Shown here in pieces: positions 36,199-43,191 of a stretch of DNA of 43,316 nucleotides. The translations under genes were made by a program, and so were the position numbers. Under the pieces are notes generated by a model, which saw only the letters and a program-made list of their open reading frames with translations, was not told the origin of the DNA and ran no database searches. Source of the stretch: a virus; the IMG/VR virus record IMGVR_UViG_3300047548_000539, positions 1 through 43,316 of that record. The stretch is one strand, 5' to 3'. Numbering within the stretch: position 1 is the first letter of the stretch; each line of letters opens with the position of its first letter.

Positions 36199-36512
36199 TG
36201 CTTCTTCTCCTTACCGTTACGAAACTTTACCCCACCCCACACACCGTGTGACTGTTTCGACTGTTTCGCATAAACAAAACACGCCTCAACAACAGGACAA
36301 CCAGCACACATCATCACCGCTTCCACAGCAGACGGTTCAGGGAACGGTTCTTCATCTGCCGCATCGTTACTGTAATCAGTCCACGGCGACGGTGACACAC
36401 CTAAACAGTTACCGCCAAACTCCTCCAACTCATCCTGCAAATTCTTGTAAGCATCCGACTCGTCAGGGTTCATCACCCAAGCAGAAAACAAACCTTCATC
36501 ATTTTTACCCAT
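36195..36512 (-). CDS. whiB: WhiB-family Fe-S transcription factor
   Basis: This is a 105-residue protein. Four cysteines (C36, C69, C72, C78) in the pattern C-x32-CxxC-x5-C bind an iron-sulphur cluster, and G-V-W-G-G (90-94) is the WhiB signature. A basic tail (K-F-R-N-G-K-E-K-K) follows, as in DNA-binding members. WhiB proteins are confined to actinobacteria and their phages and act with the host sigma factor, so it may redirect host transcription. It probably has a near-leaderless mRNA. Confidence 0.92.
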   Translation of the reverse strand: MGKNDEGLFSAWVMNPDESDAYKNLQDELEEFGGNCLGVSPSPWTDYSNDAADEEPFPEPSAVEAVMMCAGCPVVEACFVYAKQSKQSHGVWGGVKFRNGKEKKQ

Positions 36513-36523
36513 ACTGTAAACGT

Positions 36524-36529
36524 ACCCTA
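36524..36529 (-). promoter_or_regulatory. Candidate near-leaderless promoter of whiB
   Basis: The minus strand reads TAGGGT, predicting a transcription start near 36517, 5 bases before the ATG. It lies at the end of the helicase gene. The extended TG is absent. Confidence 0.35.
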
Positions 36530-37906
36530 TCTTTCTGTATTCTTCAACATTGACAAACGCATTTGCAACTCTTTACCCAACAATGTTTCCGCTTGCGGGT
36601 CATCCAAAGTGTTACGCGCCATAATTTTGTAAACAATAACCCGCCTAGTTTGACCTGTCCTGTTCAAACGACCAACCATTTGCTGATTCAAAATCGGGTT
36701 ATCGGACTGTGACAACTCCACCAACACACGACACACACGCTGCAACCCGTCAGTACCTTCACTAATGGCAGCCTGTGTTGCCACAATAACCCGCAACTTG
36801 CCGTCAATAAAATCTTGTTTAGCCTGTTCCCGTTCCTGCTGCTTCTTATCACCAGTCCACGCAAACCCACCAACACGGTTCGCAACAACACGCGCAAACT
36901 TTGCCGAATCGGTGGCAACCACAACCTGTTCACCAACAAGGTCGCCCAGCAAACCTTCCAACGCATCCAGTTTTGATGACTTACAATCATCAGCAAAACT
37001 AATTTCTTCCGTGTCAGGGGCAACATATGTTTCACCCAAAGTTAGTTGCCGCAACCTCACCCGTTGAGTGATGGGCAGTTCAGCAACCATCGGGTTACTA
37101 TCCAACCACGCCACCCCCTCATTTTCCATCTGCGAATAGTATGACCGTTGCCGTGGCGACAAATCCACATAGACAGGCACAACCTCTGGCTCATCAGTGG
37201 CAGTGTTACGCAAATTAATGTAACACGGAACACTTGCCGCCAACTCGCCCACATTCTTTTCACCAACAATGCGGGCATTGTTTTCCGCAAACCAGTCATA
37301 CTCTGTCGCACACCAGTTACGAACCCAACGATGATACGACCTGTCAGCAAACATTCCAGGACTGTCGTGGTCAGGGTAAAGGATGCGAAGAATCGCCCAC
37401 GCCCCCTCAAATGATGAACCAAACCAAGTAGCGGATTGGGCAATCGTCAAATCAGCGTTCACTTTACGGGCAACATTGAACCCTTTACTTTTACGGTTCT
37501 GTAACGAATGGCATTCGTCGTGAATCATCACATCAAACACACAATCTGACCAGTCACGCAACCTAAAAAATTCTCGCCCAACAAAATACCAGCCAGCAAC
37601 CCCCCACTGTAACGCTTCAAGGTTAGCCTTGCCAAACTTTGTTTTGTTGTCCACTTTTTTGAACTGTATTGTTCCGTCTGTTTGCCCAAACAAAGTATCG
37701 AACCAACCATAGTAGGTGTGGAGTGGTGCGGAAACTACAACCACACCCATTGGTGCGTATCGTAGCCCCGCTTCCACAGCCATAAGTGTTTTACCTGTAC
37801 CCAAATCGGATGCTTGTAACACGCCGCCGCTTGGTTCGTTCACCATTCTTTCAATGGCTGCTTCTTGTTCAGGTGTGGGTGTAAGCCTACCCACTAATCG
37901 TTCCAC
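36527..37906 (-). CDS. SNF2-like superfamily 2 DNA helicase
   Basis: This 459-residue ATPase has the Walker A D-L-G-T-G-K-T (34-40), DECH (130-133), S-A-T-W (158-161), and motif VI Q-Q-M-V-G-R-L-N-R-T-G-Q in the C-terminal lobe. This is the SNF2/RapA-like layout for ATP-driven DNA translocation in repair, recombination or fork remodelling. GTG at 37906 overlaps the 33-residue Cys gene by 13 bases. Confidence 0.9.
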   Translation of the reverse strand: MERLVGRLTPTPEQEAAIERMVNEPSGGVLQASDLGTGKTLMAVEAGLRYAPMGVVVVSAPLHTYYGWFDTLFGQTDGTIQFKKVDNKTKFGKANLEALQWGVAGWYFVGREFFRLRDWSDCVFDVMIHDECHSLQNRKSKGFNVARKVNADLTIAQSATWFGSSFEGAWAILRILYPDHDSPGMFADRSYHRWVRNWCATEYDWFAENNARIVGEKNVGELAASVPCYINLRNTATDEPEVVPVYVDLSPRQRSYYSQMENEGVAWLDSNPMVAELPITQRVRLRQLTLGETYVAPDTEEISFADDCKSSKLDALEGLLGDLVGEQVVVATDSAKFARVVANRVGGFAWTGDKKQQEREQAKQDFIDGKLRVIVATQAAISEGTDGLQRVCRVLVELSQSDNPILNQQMVGRLNRTGQTRRVIVYKIMARNTLDDPQAETLLGKELQMRLSMLKNTER

Positions 37907-37995
37907 GCTTGGTTAATGTCAGGAAATAACTGTTTCATTTGCGTTTCCCAACACGGCATACAAACCTGCTTGTCGTTGTGTTCACAACTTCTCAT
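37894..37995 (-). CDS. CxxC microprotein, 33 aa
   Basis: ATG at 37995 overlaps the preceding TGA (TGATG). The peptide has C4 and a CMPC pair (residues 12-15) with H6, a plausible single zinc site, followed by an amphipathic helix. It overlaps the helicase start by 13 bases, so it may couple the helicase to upstream translation. Confidence 0.6.
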   Translation of the reverse strand: MRSCEHNDKQVCMPCWETQMKQLFPDINQAWND

Positions 37996-38261
37996 CACTT
38001 CACCTCATCCGCATAGTTTGTTTCACAATCAGGGCATCCCCAGTAGCGAGTGTAATCGCCGCTGCCGCCAACACAAGTTGCTTCAATCTTGCCATTCCAA
38101 CCGCACGAATGATAACCATTCACAAAGTCACAGTTGTCATTACATTCGTGACCGTCAGGTGCGTAATCCAATTCCGCTTCACAAGTCGGAGTAATCCTCT
38201 CCGCCCACTCAACATCACTGCCACCTGAATACGCATTCTTCCAACCATCATAACCAATCAT
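37995..38261 (-). CDS. Cys-rich zinc-binding-like protein, 88 aa
   Basis: Eight cysteines occur, including C-N-D-N-C, S-C-G-W and C-P-D-C near the end, suggesting two zinc ribbons. It overlaps both neighbours by single bases (TAATG and TGATG). The order resembles that of the next upstream gene. The function is unknown. Confidence 0.7.
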   Translation of the reverse strand: MIGYDGWKNAYSGGSDVEWAERITPTCEAELDYAPDGHECNDNCDFVNGYHSCGWNGKIEATCVGGSGDYTRYWGCPDCETNYADEVK

Positions 38262-38437
38262 TAGTTACTCCCTTCATATCCGTCAGCCCCACAAGTAGGG
38301 CATTCAACATACGCCGACCAGCGCACACCGTTACCTTCACACTGAACAATCAAATCACCAACAAAATCGCACGACCCACAATCAAACCCGATAGTGTCCT
38401 GCCACACAACATCATTAGCCCACTCTGTCCAACCCAT
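38261..38437 (-). CDS. Zinc-ribbon microprotein, 58 aa
   Basis: ATG at 38437 overlaps the preceding TAA. CGSC (near residue 20) and CPTCG (near residue 46) are spaced as in a rubredoxin-like or zinc-ribbon fold, with one more Cys at 33. It is chained to the next gene by TAATG. Confidence 0.65.
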   Translation of the reverse strand: MGWTEWANDVVWQDTIGFDCGSCDFVGDLIVQCEGNGVRWSAYVECPTCGADGYEGSN

Positions 38438-38643
38438 TAGTGTTCCCCTTTCATCATTTCACTTTCAACAATAACCAGCCACAGCACAGCCAAAATACAT
38501 ATAGCAGCAACATACCCTAAACCACCGACAGCAAACCCAAGCCACGCCATAGAACCATAACCACCGTTACTGAACCAGACAGCACCCAACCAGCCGCACA
38601 TAAACACAGCGAAACTGTGGAGAATAATCGCAGCAACTTTCAT
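38437..38643 (-). CDS. Two-helix membrane protein, 68 aa
   Basis: Hydrophobic segments at about residues 4-25 and 33-60 are joined by a short Gly/Ser loop, with a charged C-terminus. ATG at 38643 overlaps the TGA of the upstream membrane protein. A pair of small two-helix proteins so far from the lysis cassette suggests an early envelope function such as superinfection exclusion; this is a guess. Confidence 0.7.
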   Translation of the reverse strand: MKVAAIILHSFAVFMCGWLGAVWFSNGGYGSMAWLGFAVGGLGYVAAICILAVLWLVIVESEMMKGEH

Positions 38644-38816
38644 CACGATAGGGTATCCACCAACAACACGGCTGTTGAAACAACCAAACCAACAGTAATC
38701 AGATACACATACCGCATAGCCGACTCGGTGTAGTCAGGATGTTTCCGCCAATCAACGGCAACAAGAATCCACGAAACAACCCAAGTCAAAATAAACACAA
38801 ACCATACACCAATCAC
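38643..38816 (-). CDS. Two-helix membrane protein, 57 aa
   Basis: GTG at 38816 lies 7 bases after AGGAGG and overlaps the preceding TGA (GTGA). Residues 2-21 and 37-54 are hydrophobic, and a short polar segment (D-W-R-K-H-P-D-Y-T-E) joins them. It is a neighbour and likely partner of the 38437-38643 protein. Confidence 0.65.
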   Translation of the reverse strand: MIGVWFVFILTWVVSWILVAVDWRKHPDYTESAMRYVYLITVGLVVSTAVLLVDTLS

Positions 38817-39151
38817 AACACAACCTCCTTCGTTTCACACCACAACCCGTTATCAAGTTGTAGCACCATCACCGACTTACCTTTACTGAAATGTGTCACA
38901 CACCACACCAAGTTATCAAACCCAGCATTGTCACGCAAATACTTCAACACCAACAACTGTTGTGCGTGATGTGACAACTCGTTACCGTAATGAAGGGAAG
39001 CCCCAACCTTACCTTCCTCCTGCCGCGCATACACACTTTCAGGAATGTCGAAAGTTTTTGTTGGTGTGTAATCCTCCAACTGAACACCAGCCCCAACATT
39101 CCACACCAACTCACCTGTGGAATAGGGTACACCGTTACTGTCCAATAGCAT
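38813..39151 (-). CDS. Hypothetical protein, 112 aa
   Basis: ATG at 39151 is preferred to a TTG one codon upstream. The protein is a mixed alpha/beta domain with a central H-H-A-Q-Q-L-L-V-L-K-Y-L helix and several beta strands. No catalytic motif was recognised. It overlaps the preceding gene by 17 bases. Confidence 0.7.
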   Translation of the reverse strand: MLLDSNGVPYSTGELVWNVGAGVQLEDYTPTKTFDIPESVYARQEEGKVGASLHYGNELSHHAQQLLVLKYLRDNAGFDNLVWCVTHFSKGKSVMVLQLDNGLWCETKEVVL

Positions 39152-39662
39152 CAACGATTACCTGATACACGGCAAAGTTGTTTGCGGATGTTGTACGGTC
39201 AAGCAACTCCCGAATCGGGTCGCTGTCAGCCCCACCAATAATGTCAAACCCTGTCACAACATCATCAGTGTAAACAACTTCACAGAACAACTGCCCATAC
39301 ACACGCTCACCCAAATAGTCCACATAGTTTACAGTGAACGCTTCAACACCATTCCAAGTAACCATTTCTGATTCAGGCAAACCACCAATAATGCCGCCAA
39401 TAGTCAGAATGTTTTGAAGTGTGTTGTGGTCTTTCGACCCAATCGCCCGCTTCAAGGTAGCCTTCTTAACCCCCATAGCGTAAGCAATCCGCACCTCGTT
39501 ATCACGAATAGCCTGTAACTGTGACAACCGTTGCGCTAACTCCTCCCGCAACTGTCGTTCCAAAGTATCCCTAGCAATACGGTAATCGTCACTTGCTTTA
39601 CGAACCTTATTCACTGCTGTTCGCTGCTCAATAGTCAGCGATGAATCCGCGTTAGTTCCCAT
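39135..39662 (-). CDS. Coiled-coil plus helix-turn-helix protein, about 175 aa
   Basis: Residues 10-50 form a charged coiled coil. Residues 50-75 (Q-A-I-R-D-N-E-V-R-I-A-Y-A-M-G-V-K-K-A-T-L) resemble a helix-turn-helix, and the C-terminal 90 residues are a beta-rich domain. It could be a transcription regulator or an anti-defence sensor. ATG at 39662 has GGGAG 5 bases upstream. An ATG at 39674 is an alternative. Confidence 0.7.
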   Translation of the reverse strand: MGTNADSSLTIEQRTAVNKVRKASDDYRIARDTLERQLREELAQRLSQLQAIRDNEVRIAYAMGVKKATLKRAIGSKDHNTLQNILTIGGIIGGLPESEMVTWNGVEAFTVNYVDYLGERVYGQLFCEVVYTDDVVTGFDIIGGADSDPIRELLDRTTSANNFAVYQVIVDAIGQ

Positions 39663-39828
39663 AAACTCTCCCATTCTCTCGGATTATGCCGCCACCAGCA
39701 CCACGCAATCTTACCCGCCCGATACCGTGTCGTTCACAAATTGTTCGATAATATTTTTCTGCTTCTTCTATGTCGGTAAACGAAACTTGTTTCTCAACAC
39801 CGTCAATATGAAACTCTACCAGATACAT
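39652..39828 (-). CDS. Hypothetical protein, 58 aa
   Basis: ATG at 39828 overlaps the preceding TAA. The sequence has a beta-strand start (Y-L-V-E-F-H-I-D-G), an acidic helix, and a Gly/Arg-rich C-terminal part (R-L-R-G-A-G-G-G-I-I-R). The end overlaps the next gene by about 11 bases. The function is unknown. Confidence 0.65.
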   Translation of the reverse strand: MYLVEFHIDGVEKQVSFTDIEEAEKYYRTICERHGIGRVRLRGAGGGIIRENGRVYGN

Positions 39829-39995
39829 TACTCTACATCATCCACTTCCGCATAATCAAATGACCGTAGCACACCCATATCGTATTTCATATTCAACACA
39901 ATCGAAACATTACCGTCAGATTCCTCTGTCAAGATAGCGTCTGGTGCGAACGAACGAACCTCCCGCATAAGCAACTCAATTGAAACTTCACTCAT
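39828..39995 (-). CDS. Hypothetical acidic protein, 55 aa
   Basis: The start is taken at ATG 39995, adjacent to a second ATG at 39998 and after AAGG, because a longer frame would cover the neighbouring gene. The protein is acidic with an amphipathic N-terminal helix and beta strands. It overlaps the upstream stop by 8 bases. No family was recognised. Confidence 0.6.
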   Translation of the reverse strand: MSEVSIELLMREVRSFAPDAILTEESDGNVSIVLNMKYDMGVLRSFDYAEVDDVE

Positions 39996-40167
39996 CATCC
40001 TCACCTTCCTCATACACTTCATAAATATCCATACCAGAAACGCCGTCATCCGACCATTCATCTAACCCCATAGATTCCGCAATCTGCCGCGCTTCATCCG
40101 CAGATTCCGCTTCAATCTCAACAGTGTATTCGTGATACACCGTACCTCTCGCAACATAGTTACCCAT
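39988..40167 (-). CDS. Very acidic microprotein, 59 aa
   Basis: I count about 19 acidic and 2 basic residues. The N-terminal half looks like one beta-hairpin-helix unit (T-V-E-I-E-A-E-S-A-D-E-A-R-Q-I-A), common in small DUF domains. The C-terminal E-E-G-E-D-D-E is unstructured. ATG at 40167 overlaps the preceding gene by 8 bases. It is a candidate DNA mimic. Confidence 0.65.
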   Translation of the reverse strand: MGNYVARGTVYHEYTVEIEAESADEARQIAESMGLDEWSDDGVSGMDIYEVYEEGEDDE

Positions 40168-40378
40168 TCACATAATCCTTTCTGTCCAAACGCCACGCCA
40201 AATCAGCCCGCAGCAAAACCATTTCCGCTTCCGACAACCGCACCCAATCAACCTCGTCAGGCACAAAAGTTAGCGCATTATCCCGCATAAGCGAACCAAT
40301 AAACGCCATTGTTCCTTCATCATCAACCGCCCACCTATTAGTAGTGTGGTCAAACTGTACGACATAATGCGTAATCAT
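40160..40378 (-). CDS. Hypothetical protein, 72 aa
   Basis: This is an acidic alpha/beta protein with aromatic residues in the first strand (H-Y-V-V-Q-F-D-H). The Met start at 40378 overlaps the preceding TGA by 4 bases (ATGA). The function is unknown; it sits in a run of acidic small proteins. Confidence 0.7.
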   Translation of the reverse strand: MITHYVVQFDHTTNRWAVDDEGTMAFIGSLMRDNALTFVPDEVDWVRLSEAEMVLLRADLAWRLDRKDYVNG

Positions 40379-40659
40379 CCAGCCGCCCCGATTCTCTTAT
40401 CAAACTGTGCGCTAATCTCGTCACGCACCATATCATTATCAACATTGTCGTATCCGCGCAAGTTGCCCATAACCGCCGCAAAAACTTCACGCGCCACATC
40501 ATCAGTAACATCACCGTAGTAATCGTCACCGTCAGCAAAATCACGCACATCATCATAAGTCCAATACTCCACACCAATCACATCATCAGGCTTCAACCAA
40601 CCCGATTCCATATCTTGTGTGAACTTGTCCACCCATTCTTTCGCCGTCATAACAAACAT
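40375..40659 (-). CDS. Very acidic protein, 94 aa
   Basis: By hand count it has about 23 acidic and 9 basic residues, concentrated in Y-D-D-V-R-D-F-A-D-G-D-D-Y-Y-G-D-V-T-D-D. Flanking segments are helical. A DNA-mimic or anti-restriction role is possible but there is no family match. It starts at ATG 40659, overlapping the preceding TAA. Confidence 0.7.
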   Translation of the reverse strand: MFVMTAKEWVDKFTQDMESGWLKPDDVIGVEYWTYDDVRDFADGDDYYGDVTDDVAREVFAAVMGNLRGYDNVDNDMVRDEISAQFDKRIGAAG

Positions 40660-40847
40660 TACTGAACCTCCTTCACATCAACATAACTTGAATCCAAATC
40701 GGCAACAATATCCCGCACATCATCAAGGAACACATCCTTAACCATATCCACCAAAGCCGCCCGTTCCCACTCACCACCGTCAGCGTAAGTGTCAAGGTCA
40801 TACTCAAACTCAATAACCATTTTCACTGAACCAAACTTGTCACCCAT
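40659..40847 (-). CDS. Acidic microprotein, 62 aa
   Basis: ATG at 40847 overlaps the preceding TAA, with GGAGG 7 bases upstream. The protein has a beta start and an Asp-rich helical second half (net charge about -11 by hand count). It ends in K-E-V-Q because the next gene's ribosome-binding site is encoded there. The function is unknown. Confidence 0.68.
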   Translation of the reverse strand: MGDKFGSVKMVIEFEYDLDTYADGGEWERAALVDMVKDVFLDDVRDIVADLDSSYVDVKEVQ

Positions 40848-41035
40848 TACTGAACCTCCTCTAACTTGTATTCATCCATAAACCGTAAAACAAACTGGTA
40901 TGCTTCCATAGCACCACGCGCATACTGGTAATCAAACCCGTCACCTTCAACATCACAATCCAGCAACTCTTGTTCCCACAACGATTCGTGCCGCAACAAA
41001 AACTCCCTCAACTCTTGTTCACTGTACCGAAACAT
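40847..41035 (-). CDS. Acidic helical microprotein, 62 aa
   Basis: This is a mostly helical protein of the same length as the next gene product and with a matching E-E-V-Q end. The net charge is about -10 by hand count. It starts at ATG 41035, overlapping a TAA. No family was recognised. Confidence 0.68.
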   Translation of the reverse strand: MFRYSEQELREFLLRHESLWEQELLDCDVEGDGFDYQYARGAMEAYQFVLRFMDEYKLEEVQ

Positions 41036-41241
41036 TACACAACCCCCAATCGTTCACGCAAAACCGACAACCCTAACCGATACAGTTTGCCGTTATCATC
41101 ACCGTCAAATTGTTCCCATTCGCAATCATCAACATTCCACACATCATCACCGTTGAAAACCATTTCCGCCATATCCTCGTCAATATGTAATGAGTTAGTG
41201 TCCTCATTCCACACCACAATAAAACGAACTTCCTTACCCAT
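41035..41241 (-). CDS. Acidic beta-rich protein, 68 aa
   Basis: ATG at 41241 lies 6 bases after GGGGG and overlaps a TAA. The sequence alternates beta strands with Asp-rich loops (N-G-D-D-V-W-N-V-D-D), net charge about -11. The function is unknown. Confidence 0.68.
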   Translation of the reverse strand: MGKEVRFIVVWNEDTNSLHIDEDMAEMVFNGDDVWNVDDCEWEQFDGDDNGKLYRLGLSVLRERLGVV

Positions 41242-41336
41242 TAGTTACCCCCTTCATCTACAAACTTCTCATAACATTCATAACAAAAATCATTATCATA
41301 AATCGGTTTCACAACCTCACACTTCCAACACTCCAT
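41241..41336 (-). CDS. Zinc-ribbon microprotein, 31 aa
   Basis: CWKC (residues 3-6) and CYEC (near 18-21) form a minimal zinc ribbon in only 31 residues. ATG at 41336 is 8 bases after GGGAGG; an ATG at 41342 is too near it. The end E-G-G-N is the translated ribosome-binding site of the next gene. Confidence 0.65.
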   Translation of the reverse strand: MECWKCEVVKPIYDNDFCYECYEKFVDEGGN

Positions 41337-41341
41337 AACCA

Positions 41342-41458
41342 TTACCTCCCTATTCTCTGAACAAATCCGCCCAGTGGCGGCAGCGATACGCCACCCGTCA
41401 CACGCGGCAACACCATAGCCCGCGTATTCACCGCCACCACCAGACGAAACCTAACCAA
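41342..41458 (-). CDS. Possible 38-aa basic peptide
   Basis: A TTG at 41458 just after the clamp stop reads 38 codons to a TAA that overlaps the ATG at 41342. The peptide is basic and Val/Gly-rich. A rare start codon and no clear ribosome-binding site make it doubtful. Otherwise this 120-base gap holds nothing recognisable. Confidence 0.3.
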   Translation of the reverse strand: MVRFRLVVAVNTRAMVLPRVTGGVSLPPLGGFVQRIGR

Positions 41459-41460
41459 CC

Positions 41461-42090
41461 TTACTTCACTGCCGAAGGCTGAAACAACACACAAAACAAT
41501 TCTGGTTGCCCCAAATCAAAACGCACAGCACCGTCACGCTTGCCTTCACTAGACACGCCACGCACCATACGCCACACTGACGGTTGTTTAGCGGGTGTCG
41601 TGAACTTACTATTCGGATTAGCGAACTTGACAATATCCGCCAACCTACGCATATCCAAACTAATATCATTCACCAGCGTATCCGCCGCCCGCCATTCACG
41701 AACCAACTGCCCTACACGCGGATACTGTCCACGAATCAGTGAACCCGTCACCTTACCCGCATAAGTTTCAAACGACACTTCACTACTATCAGTATCGAAA
41801 CTAATGGTCACCGTCACGCCACCTTCAATAGCCTTATTGCCCGCCGCAAAATTGGTAAACAAATCCATAGGGATAGTCACGCTAGTATCATCCCCCAAAT
41901 CACTCACCAACCCGCTATTGTGAAGGGCATACACGATACGGTAACGGTCAGTAACAACCCATTCAGTAGCACCGTCACCAACATAACGAACATTCACCCC
42001 GTTCAGTGCGGGATAATCCTTACCTAGTTTCGTAATCGCCGCCCACGAAGATACTCCCCGCACAAAATCCATATTCACTTCAACAAACAT
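41461..42090 (-). CDS. Probable DNA sliding clamp (beta-clamp-like), 209 aa
   Basis: V-V-T-D-R-Y-R-I-V-Y near residue 45, G-Q-Y-P-R-V-G near 123, and a C-terminal V-L-F-Q-P-S-A-V resemble conserved points of bacterial DnaN (T-D-x-x-R, G-x-Y-P-x and the last strand with M/L-P). At 209 residues it is shorter than DnaN (about 370), as in some actinophage clamps. It would tether polymerase and other factors to DNA. ATG at 42090 has GGGGG 6 bases upstream. Confidence 0.6.
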   Translation of the reverse strand: MFVEVNMDFVRGVSSWAAITKLGKDYPALNGVNVRYVGDGATEWVVTDRYRIVYALHNSGLVSDLGDDTSVTIPMDLFTNFAAGNKAIEGGVTVTISFDTDSSEVSFETYAGKVTGSLIRGQYPRVGQLVREWRAADTLVNDISLDMRRLADIVKFANPNSKFTTPAKQPSVWRMVRGVSSEGKRDGAVRFDLGQPELFCVLFQPSAVK

Positions 42091-42209
42091 TAGTTACCCC
42101 CAATCCACTTCAACAAAACATTCTCACGGAAACTATCCACACAATCGGCACACAACCCGTTAGTGTTTGATTCGTAAACCGTACCCAAACAATTCGCACA
42201 ATCATCCAT
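42090..42209 (-). CDS. Zinc-ribbon microprotein, 39 aa
   Basis: CANC (residues 4-7) and CADC (near 20-23) form a minimal zinc ribbon followed by one helix. ATG at 42209 is 7 bases after GGGGG. The stop overlaps the clamp start, so it is translationally coupled to the clamp. Confidence 0.65.
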   Translation of the reverse strand: MDDCANCLGTVYESNTNGLCADCVDSFRENVLLKWIGGN

Positions 42210-42221
42210 AATCATTCCCCC

Positions 42222-42308
42222 TTACCCTAGTTTCGTGGCACTTACAGACAACCCGTAAGCCCCGTCATAATCAACATACACAACAACATAATCATTGTCA
42301 AGTAACAT
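42222..42308 (-). CDS. Beta-rich microprotein, 28 aa
   Basis: ATG at 42308 overlaps a TAA, with GGGGGG upstream. The 28 residues alternate as a beta hairpin (D-Y-V-V-V-Y-V-D-Y-D-G). Chained stop/start signals support translation. The function is unknown. Confidence 0.55.
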   Translation of the reverse strand: MLLDNDYVVVYVDYDGAYGLSVSATKLG

Positions 42309-42583
42309 TACAATTCCCCCCTAATCTTATTGTAAACATTCAACAAATCATCATTAGCATTATCCGCTAACCATTCCCCAATAAACCCTGTCAGTGTTTC
42401 GCATTCCTCATAAGTGAAAAACAAAACCGTACCATTATCGTTCATTATTCCCCCCCGTTCCCATTCGCCGCAATCCTCACACTTCCAATCCGTAACAGTG
42501 TTACTCCAAAACAATTCGTCACTGTTACACAACACACAACGGTTAGTCCATTCGTTACAACATTCACACACAACCATAGCCAT
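42308..42583 (-). CDS. Zinc-ribbon protein paralogous to the 658-801 product, 91 aa
   Basis: The first 50 residues carry CECC, CVLC and CEDC clusters in the same order and context as the 47-residue product at 658-801. The remaining 40 residues add a helical domain. ATG at 42583 is 7 bases after GGGGGG; an upstream in-frame ATG is disfavoured. It is probably a nucleic-acid- or protein-binding zinc protein. Confidence 0.7.
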   Translation of the reverse strand: MAMVVCECCNEWTNRCVLCNSDELFWSNTVTDWKCEDCGEWERGGIMNDNGTVLFFTYEECETLTGFIGEWLADNANDDLLNVYNKIRGEL

Positions 42584-42585
42584 AA

Positions 42586-42702
42586 CTATTCCCCCCATTC
42601 TGTTTCACTAGAACCACAAAACACGCACCTAACAAACCCGCCCGCAACAACAACAGTGAACCCACCCTTCACCCTAGTTTCAAAACACTTACACTTCACC
42701 AT
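42586..42702 (-). CDS. Cys-rich microprotein, 38 aa
   Basis: CKC near residue 4 and CVFC near residue 27 form a possible zinc site, with a Gly/Val-rich beta hairpin between. ATG at 42702 lies 4 bases after GGGGG. The longer frame to 42795 would cover the upstream gene. The function is unknown. Confidence 0.6.
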   Translation of the reverse strand: MVKCKCFETRVKGGFTVVVAGGFVRCVFCGSSETEWGE

Positions 42703-42715
42703 TCCGCCCCCTAAC

Positions 42716-42859
42716 CTATTTCGGATTCGGAATAATGCGCGGCACAACCCCCGCATTATCACAACCCGCAAACCAACAATCGCCGCTAGGCACAATCACT
42801 ACTTCATCAGTAACCCGCGCCCCCGTATCCATATGTTCCGTACAAACCCTAACAATCAT
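42716..42859 (-). CDS. Hypothetical microprotein, 47 aa
   Basis: ATG at 42859 follows GGGGG by 4 bases. The sequence has three cysteines, a beta-rich middle (V-T-D-E-V-V-I-V-P-S-G), and a Pro-rich end. A 13-base gap separates it from the next start. The function is unknown. Confidence 0.55.
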   Translation of the reverse strand: MIVRVCTEHMDTGARVTDEVVIVPSGDCWFAGCDNAGVVPRIIPNPK

Positions 42860-42867
42860 TATTCCCC

Positions 42868-43005
42868 CTAATCCTGCCCGCAACGCGAACAAACAACATC
42901 CTTATCCATAACTAGCCGCATACGCGCCCGATTCACCCGCAACACAACACAACAACCATAACAAACAACCCGATACCCGCCCGCCAGTGATTCAATCGCA
43001 TACAC
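42868..43005 (-). CDS. Zinc-ribbon microprotein, 45 aa
   Basis: GTG at 43005 overlaps a TAG (TAGTG). CYGCC near residue 15 and CSRC near residue 39 flank a basic helix (R-V-N-R-A-R-M-R), a likely nucleic-acid-binding zinc module. The start codon is uncertain. Confidence 0.5.
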   Translation of the reverse strand: MYAIESLAGGYRVVCYGCCVVLRVNRARMRLVMDKDVVCSRCGQD

Positions 43006-43187
43006 TATGCCGCCGCCAATTCATCTAACGCGGCGCGTACCCGTTCCCAATAAAACCGTTCCGCCCCCGTAGTTTCGTCAATACGGTACTCAATACTCAC
43101 CATAGCCCGCGTGTACCCTACCGATTCGTAATAACTAGCGGCGCGTACCCGTTCATCCCGCGCTAACCAATACTCCACACTACCCAT
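43005..43187 (-). CDS. Hypothetical protein, 60 aa
   Basis: This is a helical protein rich in Arg, Glu and Tyr (W-L-A-R-D-E-R-V-R-A-A-S-Y-Y). ATG at 43187 follows AAGGGG and AAGG. It lies 5 bases after the stop of the junction-spanning gene. No family was recognised. Confidence 0.68.
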   Translation of the reverse strand: MGSVEYWLARDERVRAASYYESVGYTRAMVSIEYRIDETTGAERFYWERVRAALDELAAA

Positions 43188-43191
43188 AACC

